64,000 nucleotides of DNA, taken from positions 612,329-676,328 of the forward strand of contig JAMZAV010000444.1 of NCBI GenBank assembly GCA_024449915.1, given 5' to 3'. Shown here piece after piece: positions 24,800 to 36,613 of the stretch (its first letter is position 1; every line of letters begins with the position of its first letter). The position numbers were made by a program, and so were the translations under genes. This DNA is from Sweltsa coloradensis. Taxonomy: Eukaryota > Arthropoda > Insecta > Plecoptera > Chloroperlidae. Under the pieces are notes generated by a model. It was not told the origin of the DNA. It ran no database searches and saw nothing but the letters and a program-made list of their open reading frames with translations.

Positions 24800-25120
24800 T
24801 AGCGGTTTAGTCGCGGTCACTTAGCCGGTTTTCACTTGGACACTGAAGTTAAGCAGCCTCGGGAGTGGTCAGGGGGAGAGTGGGTGACCGCTCTGCCCTG
24901 AAACACACGTATACCGCTGGTTAGAGAAGATGGAGGGTTCAAAAGCTAGTGTAACGGCTTCGTTCTCCTCGACGTCTGCTCGGCAGTCCGGGTTAGTGGA
25001 GAAACCTATATGACTGTCAAGGGAACACAGTCTTTTAGGATGGGACGTTAAAAACGCCTCAGGTTCATTCACAACCAACTTAGGCGCCGCAGCTAACTTA
25101 TCCTCTTACCTTAGGAGGCT
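24800..25120 (+). mobile_element. 5S rRNA-derived SINE-like element
   Basis: The first 120 bp resemble the 3' two thirds of 5S rRNA. GAAGTTAAGCAGCCTCGGGA (24845-24864) corresponds to the internal control region around box A, and GGGTGACCGCTCTGCCC (from about 24882) to the box C region. The usual block between them is altered. A non-5S body follows (GATGGGACGTTAAAAACGCC at about 25039), so it looks like a SINE with a 5S head (SINE3 type) and not a 5S gene. The 5' third is not recognisable, and the 3' limit is approximate. Confidence 0.55.
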
Positions 25121-25330
25121 GGTCACGTTGACTTTTCCGAGGTAAAGTTCGCGCTGTACATAACATTAACTGGCATAATGAATGTGCATACTATTTCCTA
25201 TTTTGCTTTCATTTAAATTTAAATAACATTTATAACAGTCAAAGATCGAACAATCTTCTTGTGCTCGACTAGTAGTTTAAATTATACGATCGGCATTTTT
25301 GTCAAACTAATTTTGTTGTTGTTTCTTTGG
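25121..25330. other. Non-coding stretch
   Basis: Short AT-rich gap with no visible feature. Confidence 0.3.
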
Positions 25331-25470
25331 CCTTCATCAATATTTTTATTCTCTATGCGCTCTCTGATTGGTTGATTCTTAAGGTTAATTTACTACTAAG
25401 CCTGCATCAATATTTTTATTCTCTATGCGCTCTCTGATTGGTAATTCTAAAGGTTAAGTTTACCACTAAG
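25331..25470. repeat. Tandem duplication, 2 x 70 bp
   Basis: Units 25331-25400 and 25401-25470 share 38 identical bases (from CATCAATATTTTTATTCTC through GATTGGT), then AGGTTAA and ACTACTAAG / ACCACTAAG with a few changes. It is a simple two-copy direct duplication with no visible coding content. Confidence 0.9.
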
Positions 25471-28400
25471 TTCAAGTTTGGAGTTTGCAAAATTTTTGCC
25501 GCCATAAGTATAAGGTTAAGGTTAAGTTAGACGTCGTGAACGGCCAAACTATTTTCTATAAGACAACCCTTCAAGTTAGAGGATAAATTAGCGACTAAGT
25601 TGATCGTGAATGGGCCTATCTAAATATTTGTCATAATGAGTTGAGTCGCGCGAGTGAACATTGTTATAACGCACCAATAAATGTAAATACTGAACTCTCA
25701 AACATTTCAAGAAGCTGTTTCTGGTTGTTTCTAATTAATTAAAGTGGAATCTTGTCCGATTAGTTTTTGTTTCAAACAAACTAACTAACAAGCTTCAGAT
25801 CGTCTGGAGGAAATCTCGAAGAAAGTTTCTAAGAAAGTTTGGTTTTAACTCGTGTATTGGTGTTTTGACAAAGTTATTCTGCAATCACCAGCGCGGAGAG
25901 TTTAACTTTAGCTCAAGTCTTCAAATAAGTAGCTTTTCAATGTTAAGTCCGATTCAATGTCTGAAATCTGCACAGCCAAGCAGCTCTGGCTGAAAAGTGT
26001 CTTGAACCAATGACGGTTTGTTTCCAACTACGAATCATGATAATTATCACTCAACGGTACCTCACGCTTATTGATTGAGATGGTCTGGTTATTGAGTGTA
26101 TGTGTCGTGTCCAAGTGATTGTTTTATTGCGTCAAAATAACTACATGGATTTGAAACGCGTTGCTTTAGTAAAATCGAACCTAACATTTTGTAATTTATA
26201 CACTCGCCCAAGGCCAATATTGCATCTTCAATATGTGAAAGAATTTAAATATGATGGTAGAATTCTGTGTAGACCTTCATGGTTTAGGTAAGGCTATATA
26301 TAATACCTTAATAAACACATTTTGTTTTCTGGAAGCACTCGAAGCAAAAATGTTGAATTTATCATTATCTTATTCAAAATATTTTTTTAAGTGGCATTTT
26401 TGGTAATTTGTCCAACCAGACCTAAACCAATTGAATCGTTGTGCCTATACAGACCAACAATTTATTTTTTCATCGAATGTACTTGTCATATTTCGATTCG
26501 ACCAATAAATACTCTTTTTCCTCTCTTTTATTAACTTTAGAATAACCTAACAATAGGACAAACATTAGAATTATAGGCTAATTCAATAAAATACAAGTTT
26601 GTAAAAGCTGAACACAGAACAAAATATAAAAGAATTATACTGAACGAAGTAAGATAATACTCTGCTTTTGAATGAGAGGATGATATGATACGGAAGAGAA
26701 ACAATACCCTATGTGAAACTAATAATCCAGTGTTGCACCCTCACTCGTCTATTGTGACGGGCTCGCTGGTTTCAGTTACCGTTGCAAACAAACCACAGAC
26801 AGACAGACAGACAGACACTGATCAGCTGTGACCTGCGCATTTACCTGTCACTTCCGATCAGACCCACTCGCATGATCGGCGGTAGAACCCTCCACACTCA
26901 CCGGGAGTGACAACACCAATTATCAGATTACGCGCAGGCGCATGTGTGCATTGTTGTGCCGGGCAGATGATTGAGAGTAGCAAAGAGTTGTTATCGCTAG
27001 GTTCGATGGCGGACATGGTAATGATGATGGCGGTGGTGATTATACGTGATGTAGCTAGAGGGAGAGGAGGAATACGGGAGCACATGTAATCAGGCGATGT
27101 AACTATGTTAATATGTATATTGACTACACTACAGCCACCGTATCGTTTGATGTAGAACGCTCTAAAATGTAAAACGTCATTTTTTCTTCTCGTTTTTTAC
27201 AATTCTATTTTGTTCGAAAGTCTGGAAAATGCAAAAACGTAACAAGTAAAATTTTAAGGTTGAATTATTTTATAACGCCCACCTTAAAAAAAAATAAAAT
27301 AAAGAATTCTGTCAATATTTGTCACTTTTCGAAGTACGTGACAAAATAATTTAATTTATTTCAATTATAATAATCTAATTTTTGGCGAACAAACTAACGA
27401 ACTTTTTCTTTATCCTGGATTAGCATTTTCATCCCCGGAGATAATTATTTCACCACTTGATGTCGATGAAAATGCAAACGATTCTTCAATTCCCTCCAAC
27501 TACATTTATTTTCACCGAGTTGTATAATTAGCTAAAGAAGTTTATAGTTAGAACAACTGTTTCGTGATTTCATTAATATTTATTCGTAAAAATAAAAATT
27601 AGCACAACTTTCTCAAGTCTTAGACTAAAACTAAGCCTTGTAACAAGCACTATATATTATTTAAACGCCCGTGTGCGTAACCTATGTACCAACTTCTTAG
27701 TTTTTGTGTACATCAGCTTTTAGCATATGTTTTAGCTTTTCTTTCTTTCTTCAATACAAATTAACTTTTTTCATTTTTTGTCTTTTTTCTATATTATAAT
27801 TTTGTTGCATACATCTGAACATCCAAACTCGTTAAACACAACGATTTATTTAAGCAAAATTAAACTTCACATCAATTAAATTTAAAGATACATAACATAT
27901 AATGTATGTCAGACGCCAAGAGTCCCTCGATTAAAAAAACCTGAGTTCAAAGAATGGTGCATTAATATTACAGTCTACTCTACACAACATGCAACAATTG
28001 TAAGGAAAATAAGGCACATACGAATAAAATATGACTTGTGATGGACGTTCTAACAGTTTGAGAATGTTGTTTTGTCCTAGAGTGCTTTGAAATGTCTTGT
28101 GTTTGAACAACAGCGCAGACTAACCTGATGCGCATTCAGACGTAGAAACTTTCGTTGTTGCTGGTTAAAAAGAAGAAGAAGATTAAGAAAGAAAAACGTC
28201 TCGACATGAAATAATAATTGTGTTTGTAATAGCTAAACAATACGAACAAAATACATCACCTAGATCTTCTAGGTAGTGACAAGAGTGAGTTAGAAGAGTT
28301 TTAAGTTACATCTTTAACTTGATCTCGGGAAAAATCGTATCGAATCAGGTCACGTGATAAAAATTGGTAAAACAATTTACCTATAAAATTTAAAAAAAAA

Positions 28401-29063
28401 AATACCAAATTTTCCCAAAATTGAAATAAGAGGAAAGAAGACGAAAAGCAAAGATCGAACATGAGTTTGAGAGCGTGACTAGTTGCTTCTATAATGTGTG
28501 ACGTCACACGGCGCGTGCCATAAAAAGTGAACCGGTCCCTCTGTGCCACGCCCAGAAGCCGAAAGCCAGCCAATCACAGCCACCCTTTTCTATTTCATTT
28601 CAATAGTAATACAATGTAAATAATTGGTTTATTACATGGGGAGTATTCTTCGCGTCAGAGGGGGGGAGCTCTACTTAGTGCAAGTAAATAACCTTCAACC
28701 GACAAACGCTGTTACATTCACTGCACCTGGCCAGAGCGATTCCAACAATACATTTATTAATTCAATATTCTGTATAAATGATAATAGTATTAATATCTCC
28801 CCATTATAACCTGTCGTCCTCAATGACTGGATGACGTGTTAGAAACTGAAGACAGGACTAATTGATAATTCTGTAACAACCCTAATGAATACTTTAAGAT
28901 GGAAGTGACACCGAAGCATTAGTGGGCAAGACGCATCCGATAGGTAAACTAAGGCGTTCTATGCATTGTGAGACTACCTGTAATAACCGGTAGCTCCCCT
29001 AATTAATTGATGATGTTAGATAATTATTACTCTCTTGTCGTGTAATTGCTAGTGTGATTAGTG
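25471..29063. other. Non-coding region upstream of the ind gene
   Basis: No gene supported over about 3.6 kb. It contains an (ACAG)n microsatellite at about 26796-26819 and a 14-bp perfect palindrome with a cAMP-response-type core, GTGTGACGTCACAC (28496-28509). AT-rich low-complexity sequence surrounds 27500-28000. Regulatory DNA of the ind gene could lie here, but I cannot point to a module. Confidence 0.4.
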
Positions 29064-29150
29064 TGGGGGCCGGAAGGAGAGGGGTGGGGGTAGGGGAGGG
29101 GGAAATCACCTTGGATTGGGGTGTTTAGCAAGGCGATGGTGGGGGGTAGA
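29064..29150 (+). promoter_or_regulatory. G-rich tract with quadruplex motif upstream of ind
   Basis: GGGGTGGGGGTAGGGGAGGG (29081-29100) has four runs of at least three G separated by 1-2 bases. It sits in a wider G-rich stretch that includes GGGGTG and GGGGGG near 29118-29146. It lies about 710 bp before the ind start codon on the coding strand. A G-quadruplex is possible from the sequence; a role in transcription is inference. Confidence 0.45.
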
Positions 29151-29814
29151 GCGCAACAATGGGCCACTAGTCGTCTAAAGAAGGGTGCATTGTCGGGGGT
29201 TTAGTCGGCGCCTATCACTGCTATAGTGAAGAACTCGGGAGGGTTCCAGCTGATCTGACGTTTCGCACCACGCGGTCTCCGGTTCGTAACAAGTGTTTCG
29301 CGAGAGTTCGCGTTCAAAAGACTTTCGAGTTTTGATGTGGCACCCAGTTAATATAGATTTTAGTTTCAACGATAACTTGTCAAAACCATGGTGGCGTTCA
29401 CCTGATATGTGTTTATTTATAAAGTTTCGAGTTTAATTGAAAAACTAAGTCAAAGACAGAAGTGGAAGTGTTAATTATAAGATTATAAACGAGGGCACTT
29501 GTGTTTCGAGCCGCCAAGGTTTAGGCGAAGTACGGAAGCTGTAATTAAGTCGGTGCAGTGCATGTGTGATGAAACAAGTCAAAGACGTCCTCGATTAGGA
29601 AACACGTTCATTAATAAAGCTTAACTTTGACGCACTTTGAAAACAGCGAGGCTGAGTTTTCAGACTCAATCAAATTAGCAGAGCGATGAGTTTCAGTGAG
29701 ACAATGTGAGAGAGTCTTACCATCACTCATGTGTTACGTGTGGTGACGTGATTGGATAGAAGGCGTCGTTCAGCATCATCCACTTGACTCGTCTTAAGCC
29801 GAGAACAGCCGAAC

Positions 29815-30753
29815 ATGTCTCGTTCGTTCCTCGTTGACTCTCTGATCAAGAAAGAGACGTCGCCGGCTCCCTCCACCCCCGCCTTCCCCTGCCACCCCGC
29901 GAACCTATCCAGCTACTTGTTGTCTTTCGGCCTCCCCAACAACCTGAATCTCGCGAGTCCGCTGCATCCCTACATCAGCGGGAAGCTTCCTCAGCCGTAC
30001 AACGTAGGGAAAACAGCGAGCTCCCTGAGTTTTCCTTCGAGCAAGACGTCACCTTACTTGGACGGGAAGACAAATATGCCGTCGTTAGATTCTCGACTTC
30101 AACCGTACGCTGGGAAAATCTCTCCGACGACGATACATAACTATGTAGCCAAGATGACGACAGAACCGATTCAAAGCTTTTCGTTTGGTTATCCCATGTT
30201 CCACACGACGCGGGTAGTGAGACCGATCCCGGTGGGGCGGTCGGGTCTAAGTCCCCCTCGGCCCCCAGACCCCAGTCCTCCGGGGGCGCGGGGGCGCTGG
30301 GTGCGTCGGACCCTCCAGGACGGCTTCCACGACTCTGGCGAGGAGATGCGGATGTACGACGTGGACGCTAGCTCCGGCACCTCCACGCCGACGCCTCCAC
30401 CGCCGGCAGACGACGTCAACGGGGACGCGCGGAGCAGCAAGCGAGTGAGGACCGCCTTCACGAGCACACAGCTGCTAGAACTGGAGCGAGCCTTCTCCGC
30501 CAACATGTACCTCTCGCGTCTGAGGAGGATCGAGATAGCTACAAGGCTGAGACTCTCGGAGAAACAAGTGAAGATCTGGTTTCAGAACCGAAGGGTTAAG
30601 TACAAGAAGGAGGAGGTGGGGGAGGGGGTGGGGCCGGGGGCGGCGTCGCGGTGCTGCTGTCTGAGGACGTGTTCCACGGCCAACAGGAAGGTCAGGGGTG
30701 GTCACGAGGATGGACCGTGCCTCCAGCGTCATCACCTTGACAACGTCTCGTGA
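29815..30753 (+). CDS. ind: Intermediate neuroblasts defective / Gsx ParaHox homeodomain protein
   Basis: A homeodomain transcription factor of the Gsx (ParaHox) class, 312 codons in one uninterrupted frame. Residues 1-11 read [11 protein letters not shown], close to the conserved N-terminal signature of Gsx proteins. Residues 208-267 form a full 60-residue homeodomain (DNA 30436-30615). [23 protein letters not shown] and [10 protein letters not shown] are typical of Gsx, with W48 and N51 at residues 255 and 258. The helix-2 text RLRLSEKQ is like insect ind. A Pro/Ser-rich linker precedes the domain, and a Cys cluster (CCCLRTCS) follows it. In flies the gene specifies the intermediate column of the embryonic nerve cord; nuclear location is expected. 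The start has A at -3 and an in-frame TGA upstream at 29785. The coding sequence is GC-rich compared with its surroundings. No intron is visible. Confidence 0.93.
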   Translation: MSRSFLVDSLIKKETSPAPSTPAFPCHPANLSSYLLSFGLPNNLNLASPLHPYISGKLPQPYNVGKTASSLSFPSSKTSPYLDGKTNMPSLDSRLQPYAGKISPTTIHNYVAKMTTEPIQSFSFGYPMFHTTRVVRPIPVGRSGLSPPRPPDPSPPGARGRWVRRTLQDGFHDSGEEMRMYDVDASSGTSTPTPPPPADDVNGDARSSKRVRTAFTSTQLLELERAFSANMYLSRLRRIEIATRLRLSEKQVKIWFQNRRVKYKKEEVGEGVGPGAASRCCCLRTCSTANRKVRGGHEDGPCLQRHHLDNVS

Positions 30754-33700
30754 CAGAGTGGGGTGCGTTAGTGCTGGCAAGTCTTGTGATATAAGATAGA
30801 TTTCTTATTTGTAAGTCAACCGTACGTTACCATGAAAAACTATTTATATTTATGATATAAACCTGATAAACAATACAACGAACGTTAATTGGGTCGTCGA
30901 TTTGTGACCATCTCATAAAAAATGAGATATAAAAGCTCAGTTACCAAAACAGAAGCCTTTATTATTGTTCACTGCATGTTTATAATGTTTATGTGAAATT
31001 GAAGTGATTCGTATTACCAATGGAATTACTGCTGTGTATGTAGATTCGTCTATTTTTCTAATCAAAGTGCCGAGGTTTTTCTATGGATTCAGCTTGTTTG
31101 AATTAGCTCTGAGTGAGCTTATGAGGCTATACATGCTGTGTTGACTACCGGCCATGCTTGTTTAAACGTCCTACTTTACCGTCGGGATTTATGTTCCAAT
31201 TAATTTAATCAATCAGTCCGTCTGTCTGTCTGTCTCTTAGTAACCGCCTAGCTGTAGTAAATCTAGTCTCACCCGCAATGTAGGACAAGGCGAGAGACGG
31301 CCTTCTTGTGATTATTCTCTCCTTAGTAGGCTCTAATTGTTTGCAATAGATCATTCGTAACGGAGATTCATTTAAAGATGGATAACAGTAACACCGACCA
31401 ATAAAGAATAATACTCGAAATGCGCGTCTAAGTAATCAAATAACTCTCAAGGCTAAAAAAAGATCGATTCATTGTTGAGATGATTATAGTTAAATAAAAA
31501 AACGAAACTCTAATTTCTAAATTTAAATTTAATAAGAGTAGGTGTGTGTGTGTGTACACACTATAATATGTGTATAGGCCTACTTTTCAATAAATATCAT
31601 GGAAATTATCTAGGTGAAAAATCCATTTGTTTCATTCTTTTTAATGTTTCGACTCAAAATGGCGCTGCATATGTTTCAGTGTTTAAGTAAGTTTGTTTTA
31701 GTGATCCATTATTAATTGAAACTATAAGTGTAACTTCAAAATGAGCGTACTGCATACTAGTTCAAAACGCATATTAATACATTTGTTTATGCTATTGATA
31801 TTTAAAATGAGCAAAATATTAAAAAGTCGTTATTATGAATTTTCTCATTTTAGTTAGTAATAATTTTGATGCGAGCAGAATATTATTATTTTCTATTCAA
31901 AGCATATTTTCCTTTGTGTTGTGCTTTCACGTGTACATTGTTATCAGTCTAGTATGACAATAACTAACAGAGCTTTTTCCTACAAAGTGGCACAGATATT
32001 GTTTGAAACCAAATCAAATACCAATTACGCTTACAAATTCATCAAATAACTCATTTCAAATATAAAATCCATTTCCAAGTTGGTACATAGAAAATAAACA
32101 AATAGGACCTGTTACAACAGATTACTTTGTAATTTAGTCGCTCTGATGAAACATATGAAAGGAACGAGCTTAAAAGACGTTTCTGCTGGAGAGAAACACC
32201 GGACAAAATGTGTTTGATCAAACCACTGTCGCCTTTTGGCTCAATGAAACATCATTCGCACGCCCTGCTCAAGGTAGTCCGTTATATTGTACAACACTGT
32301 GTACATAAATAAAATATTGTTCAAATATTTTTTGTAAAAATGTATTATATTAAGTAAAGCAATGCATATATTTCACTAAGCAGTTTTCTGTTTTTAAAAC
32401 AACCATTCCCCTTCTAAAATCCTCTTCTAGTTTTGTAGATGGAAACGAACGTCAAGTCTCTAATAATGGTTTCCTCTAGTTTCCATGCAGCAGTCTGAGC
32501 CACAAAAGAGAACGTTTTACAGCCGAGAGTTGGATTCTTTTCAAATGACGTCAACAAACTAACTGTAAATAATGAAACACGAAGTCGTGACCTAAATTAA
32601 AACTAAGTTAAAAGTGACGGTAGCTTATTTTAAAGGGGAAGAAAAAAGTGGTGAATTGTCTTATCGCAATTTGAACTAATTACGATTCACTGTTATCTGT
32701 AATTTCTGTAATCTGTCAAATTAAAGAAGAATTCACCGATATCATCTTATTGAACATGCTTTATTGTATATTTGTGACAATGCAGATAATTACATAGAAA
32801 AGGGGAAATTGACATTATCTAAGAATTATTTTTTATATCTACAAACACTTAAAGGCAAATAAAGGTAATATATAAAAAGTTACAAATGTTACCAAACCAA
32901 TTTAAAAATTCTAAGTTCTTTTTGTGTTCTCTCAAACACTTTTAGAAATATATTTATTTTATTGATTGATTTCACCTTTAGTGAAGTGCATACTAGCGTT
33001 ATATTTTAGTGCCAGCTCGGCGTGGTATGAATAATAATTAGTACAGCATTGATGTAGGTTTTACATACAACTTCAATTTATTATTATTTTATTTTATAAG
33101 GATATAAAAGATGGAATGCCCATGTCTGTACAAGGATGTTATACCCATGATAAAAGATGAAAATCATAGAAAAGACTGGCATTGTCCATTCCTCAAGTAA
33201 TTCACGTAATTTCCGATCGCAAATCAAACCAGAGGACATCTGCATTGGAGGAAAGGAAACTCTCCCTGACAGCCAAAAAAGGTAGGTAGCGTTCACATGC
33301 AATCATACATTGCCTTTAATCAAAAAAACATTAAACATGAAGATATTTTACATTCTTTTTATTAAGCCCCTCATTATATTTTTTTTAAATTTTGAACAGC
33401 ATGTTATAAAGTTTGACCCACTTAAACGCTAATAAAGAGATTTGTTACCAATCAGTGCATATCAATAAAACAAAACATTACCACTCGAGAAAAATAACAC
33501 AGGTTTCCAATTATAATAAAGTTGCACATGTCAGGTTCACAATCAGATGGTTTTTCCGTACATTAAAGTTCTGGAGTAACCTCGTAATTTGTTTATTTCC
33601 CTCTGGTGATTTGCAGTGAATGTGTAAGTACCCAGCCACGGTGTTGGGTTATCAGGGACGTCCTCTGGGTACTAAATAGTTTGGCCTACACGTGTAGTTT

Positions 33701-34143
33701 TACAACTAAGCGCTTCGGAAATCAGAGTATTTTAATTGAAATACAAACTAACCGTTAGCCATCATCGCTAGTAATCATATATGAAAACTCATTACCAACA
33801 CAATCACAAACAAAGAATAACAGCACTTCATTTCAATTATATATTAAACTGGGTCATACTAATGAAACATGGCTGTGGTGGATTTCTAAATCAAACACAT
33901 GTGGAGATATGACCTTAATAGTTTCAAATCATAATTAATAACATTATGTTCCACGTCTATAAACTCAACCCTATTATGTACATTAATTTGTTGAATATCT
34001 ACATTGTTTTTGTTGGTAATTTATAGTGGAAAATTGGCTTAACTGAAATGGGGTTAGAAAATTTACGCTGGAAATGAGAGGACTAAATTTAAAAAAAAAA
34101 CAATAGCCGATATACTAGACTGTATATTATTAGGTATAATAGA
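30754..34143. other. Non-coding region downstream of ind
   Basis: No gene beyond the presumed ind 3' UTR. It holds a (TCTG)n microsatellite at about 31217-31233 and a (GT)n run at about 31541-31554. The remainder is AT-rich, with no repeat I can define. Confidence 0.4.
31400..31405 (+). terminator. Possible polyadenylation signal for ind
   Basis: This is the first canonical AATAAA I see after the ind stop codon, about 650 bp downstream. No transcript evidence is available, and AT-rich DNA makes chance hexamers common. Confidence 0.2.
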
Positions 34144-34258
34144 TATTGATTCATAGCAGTTGTCGTAAAAAGTTGCTCCGACTGGGGTTCGAACCCAGAA
34201 CCCAGAACCACTGCTATGAATCAATAACTATGTCCTTAAAGCGGGCTTATGCTTAAAA
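34144..34258. mobile_element. Rearranged tRNA-like SINE with inverted head
   Basis: A tRNA-like block in complement orientation (B-box complement GGGGTTCGAACCCAG at 34183-34197) is flanked by a 16-bp perfect inverted repeat (34144-34159 and 34211-34226, core CTGCTATGAATCAA). The module after it (34211-34256, including CCTTAAAGCGGGCTTATGC) is present in the same direction at 50052-50097, where the tRNA block is in the opposite orientation. The head therefore appears inverted relative to the tail in this copy. Confidence 0.55.
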
Positions 34259-34527
34259 ACCTAATATTCAGGTATAATAGATGTTAAAAGTTGTTTGAAT
34301 ATCAAAATACGTTTTTCAACTTTGAATCAAACAGTCGTTAATTCGTTATATAAAATATAATACAGTATTTGATTGATTTGTTTTTTTGTTGCTTACCGTT
34401 TCCATTAATGCAATAACGATATTCGAGACGATGAATGGTTTAAAGATGACGTACGGGAAAAAAACAGTGACTTTGGTAAGTGAGCTTAAAAAAAAACACT
34501 CAATAAACAAAAATAAACATATTATCT
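34259..34527. other. Non-coding gap
   Basis: AT-rich, no feature recognised. Confidence 0.3.
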
Positions 34528-34580
34528 TATACGGAATTCGAACCCAACCCACGACCTCGTAGAGCCACACACGTCGGACT
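34528..34580 (-). mobile_element. tRNA-like SINE fragment
   Basis: The complement reads GTGTGGCTCTACGAGGTCG then TGGGTTGGGTTCGAATTCC, which resembles an A-box region and a strong B-box. The spacing is shorter than in a real tRNA and the 5' half does not fold clearly, so I call it a SINE or tRNA pseudogene fragment. It belongs to neither of the two tRNA-like families described elsewhere in this window. Confidence 0.4.
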
Positions 34581-36505
34581 AAAACTCGGTCATAATATAA
34601 TATAGTCTTTTGAGATTACCAAAACAATGTTTTATTTATATTGTATTGGTTGGTAAATAATCCCCAAATTGCAAGGTTATAGTTAGTTTTAGTTATTTGG
34701 GTTGAAGCACAAGTAAAAATTAATGATGAATTATTTCTACCAAAACTATACGATTTGGGTGGCTTATTTTAATAAACTTGACTTAGGAATAGATTTTTGG
34801 TATTCTCTTTAGTGGTACAAACTCTTTCCTCATCGTTGATAAAATTCCCCAAAAATCAAAGTACAAAATCTTTTTAAGAAACACGCTACAAAATAAATAT
34901 TTCCTTGGTTACTGAAAGAGAAATCCATTGTTAAAATTCAGCCGTCGAAATCTTAAACTTTTTCTGTCAGAAAGTTCAAAAATATGTTTCATTTCAATGG
35001 AAGTGCATCATATGTTGATCTTTTGAAACAAAATAACCTGATATGTATCCGGGACTCGTGTTCATACATTTGGAAAACGTGTTTTGGTGACCGAACAGCC
35101 CTATTATTATAGGGAGTCTATTTTCATCTATTTTCCCTTTTTACTCGAACACAGCATACAGTAGAAAACAATCTAGCCCCAGCCCGAGCAATAATGAATT
35201 TCGCTGCACTATCATTAGAATAACAATGACCACCCAATTAAAGTTGATGACATCAGCTGTTAAAATCTTGGAAAGAATCGTCTCGATTCGAGTGCAAGAC
35301 CTTATGTCAACGGTAAATATCAAGCGTGTAAACGTCAGGGTTAGGAACGGAACAGAAGAAAAACCCCGCGAAGTGAACGATCAGGATTTGAATTGGGTCA
35401 AAGGTTCTTCAAAGTTCCCGCCTAATTAAAGTTTCATTCGGTAGTAAAAGCAATTTATTGTTTGACATCGCACAGCAGCTGTAGGGAACGTAAATTAAAT
35501 ATTTCTTGAACGTTTAACTTGTTAACGGAATTGCTTCGAGTGGTAATAGTTCGACACAGTTTTAACTCAAGTCAATTAACACCAAGATTTCAAACTTGAT
35601 AAAACTATTATTTTACTAGAATGATGTTTATTATTATTTCTGGTTTCTTGTTGAAATATGAAGATTAAACGCCCACAACAAGGTTACGTTCAAGACTTCC
35701 AGAACTAATTAATTGTCTTTTACGCACAGTTTCAAGAACGATTGGCCCACTAAACACTCATTACTGTATAGAATGTATCAATCGCAATGAGGCGAGAAAC
35801 AAAACATCATTAATAATTATCTTGCTGGCATGCAATCACAGTTTGCTGACCACATTGATACAGCTTAATGAAACGATCCATTAACGCATGAAGTCCACGC
35901 GTTCATTGTAATGGAAGATATCTTTAAAACTTTGTTATGGGTTACGAAACAAAATTGTCGATTACAAATTTTGTTCCCATATGTCTACAAAAAGAAAATA
36001 GTAGGCCTCCCTTTAAGAATTTAAATTCAGGAAAAACAGCTAAAATGAGAAAAAACATTTTGTCCCGGAAATGAAATGTATTACTAAGCTAGTATTGCTG
36101 GTATGTAAGATACACAAAATCAAAATATGCAAACAGTTCAGAAATATACCTGGTTTTAGATACGCACTTAAAATTACATTAAAAGAAATGTAGCTTTAAT
36201 TAAATACATTATATTTCCCCCTAAATATTAAAATGTCAACATAAAAATAATTTAAATACACAAAAAATATAAGAAAACATTTTAAGTGTACTAGTTTTCT
36301 TTAAATTGCCTTATCAAATGAAATTTAATCACGGCATGAATGCGCAATTACTAATGAGCTAGTAAACGATTGCCAAACTAAGTTATTATGTTGTTATTAT
36401 ATTATGTTTTTGTAAAATGAAGTCTGGACTGCAGAAATCTTGATGTAGACCAAGAGACAATTTGTGTCCCTATTCAGGTATATTATGTGAGAATAGAGCT
36501 GCATA
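34581..36505. other. Non-coding stretch
   Basis: AT-rich, no gene. Short open frames on both strands near 35141-35429 lack recognisable content. Confidence 0.35.
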
Positions 36506-36613
36506 AAACCTTCGTCGAAACATTCAGTCAGGAAGACCGGTAAGCGGAATCGAACCCGTGACCTTCCGAATCAGAGTTTAACTCGTTACGCATGAGCTAT
36601 CTCTGTCGGTGAC
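36506..36613 (-). mobile_element. tRNA-derived SINE copy (family B), head part
   Basis: GAAACATTCAGTCAGGAAGA, the B-box complement GGAATCGAACCCGTGACC, TTCCGAATCAGAGTTTAAC and GCATGAGCTATCTCTGTCGG match the promoter half of the 56814-56992 copy closely. The distal part is missing. The tRNA-like promoter faces the minus strand. Confidence 0.65.

Noticed and set aside
24800..24920. Possible functional 5S rRNA gene
   Set aside because: The 5' third is missing or unrecognisable, the internal control region is altered, and a repeat body follows instead of a T-run terminator.
30214..30268. Possible 55-bp mini-intron in ind (GTAGTGAG donor, CTAAG branch-like site, pyrimidine-rich CAG acceptor)
   Set aside because: Its length is not a multiple of three, so removing it would put the homeodomain out of frame with the MSRSF start. 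The unspliced frame is fully open.
30189..30780. Minus-strand open frames of about 100 codons over ind
   Set aside because: They are shadows of the GC-rich ind coding strand, with Pro/Arg-rich text and no domain.
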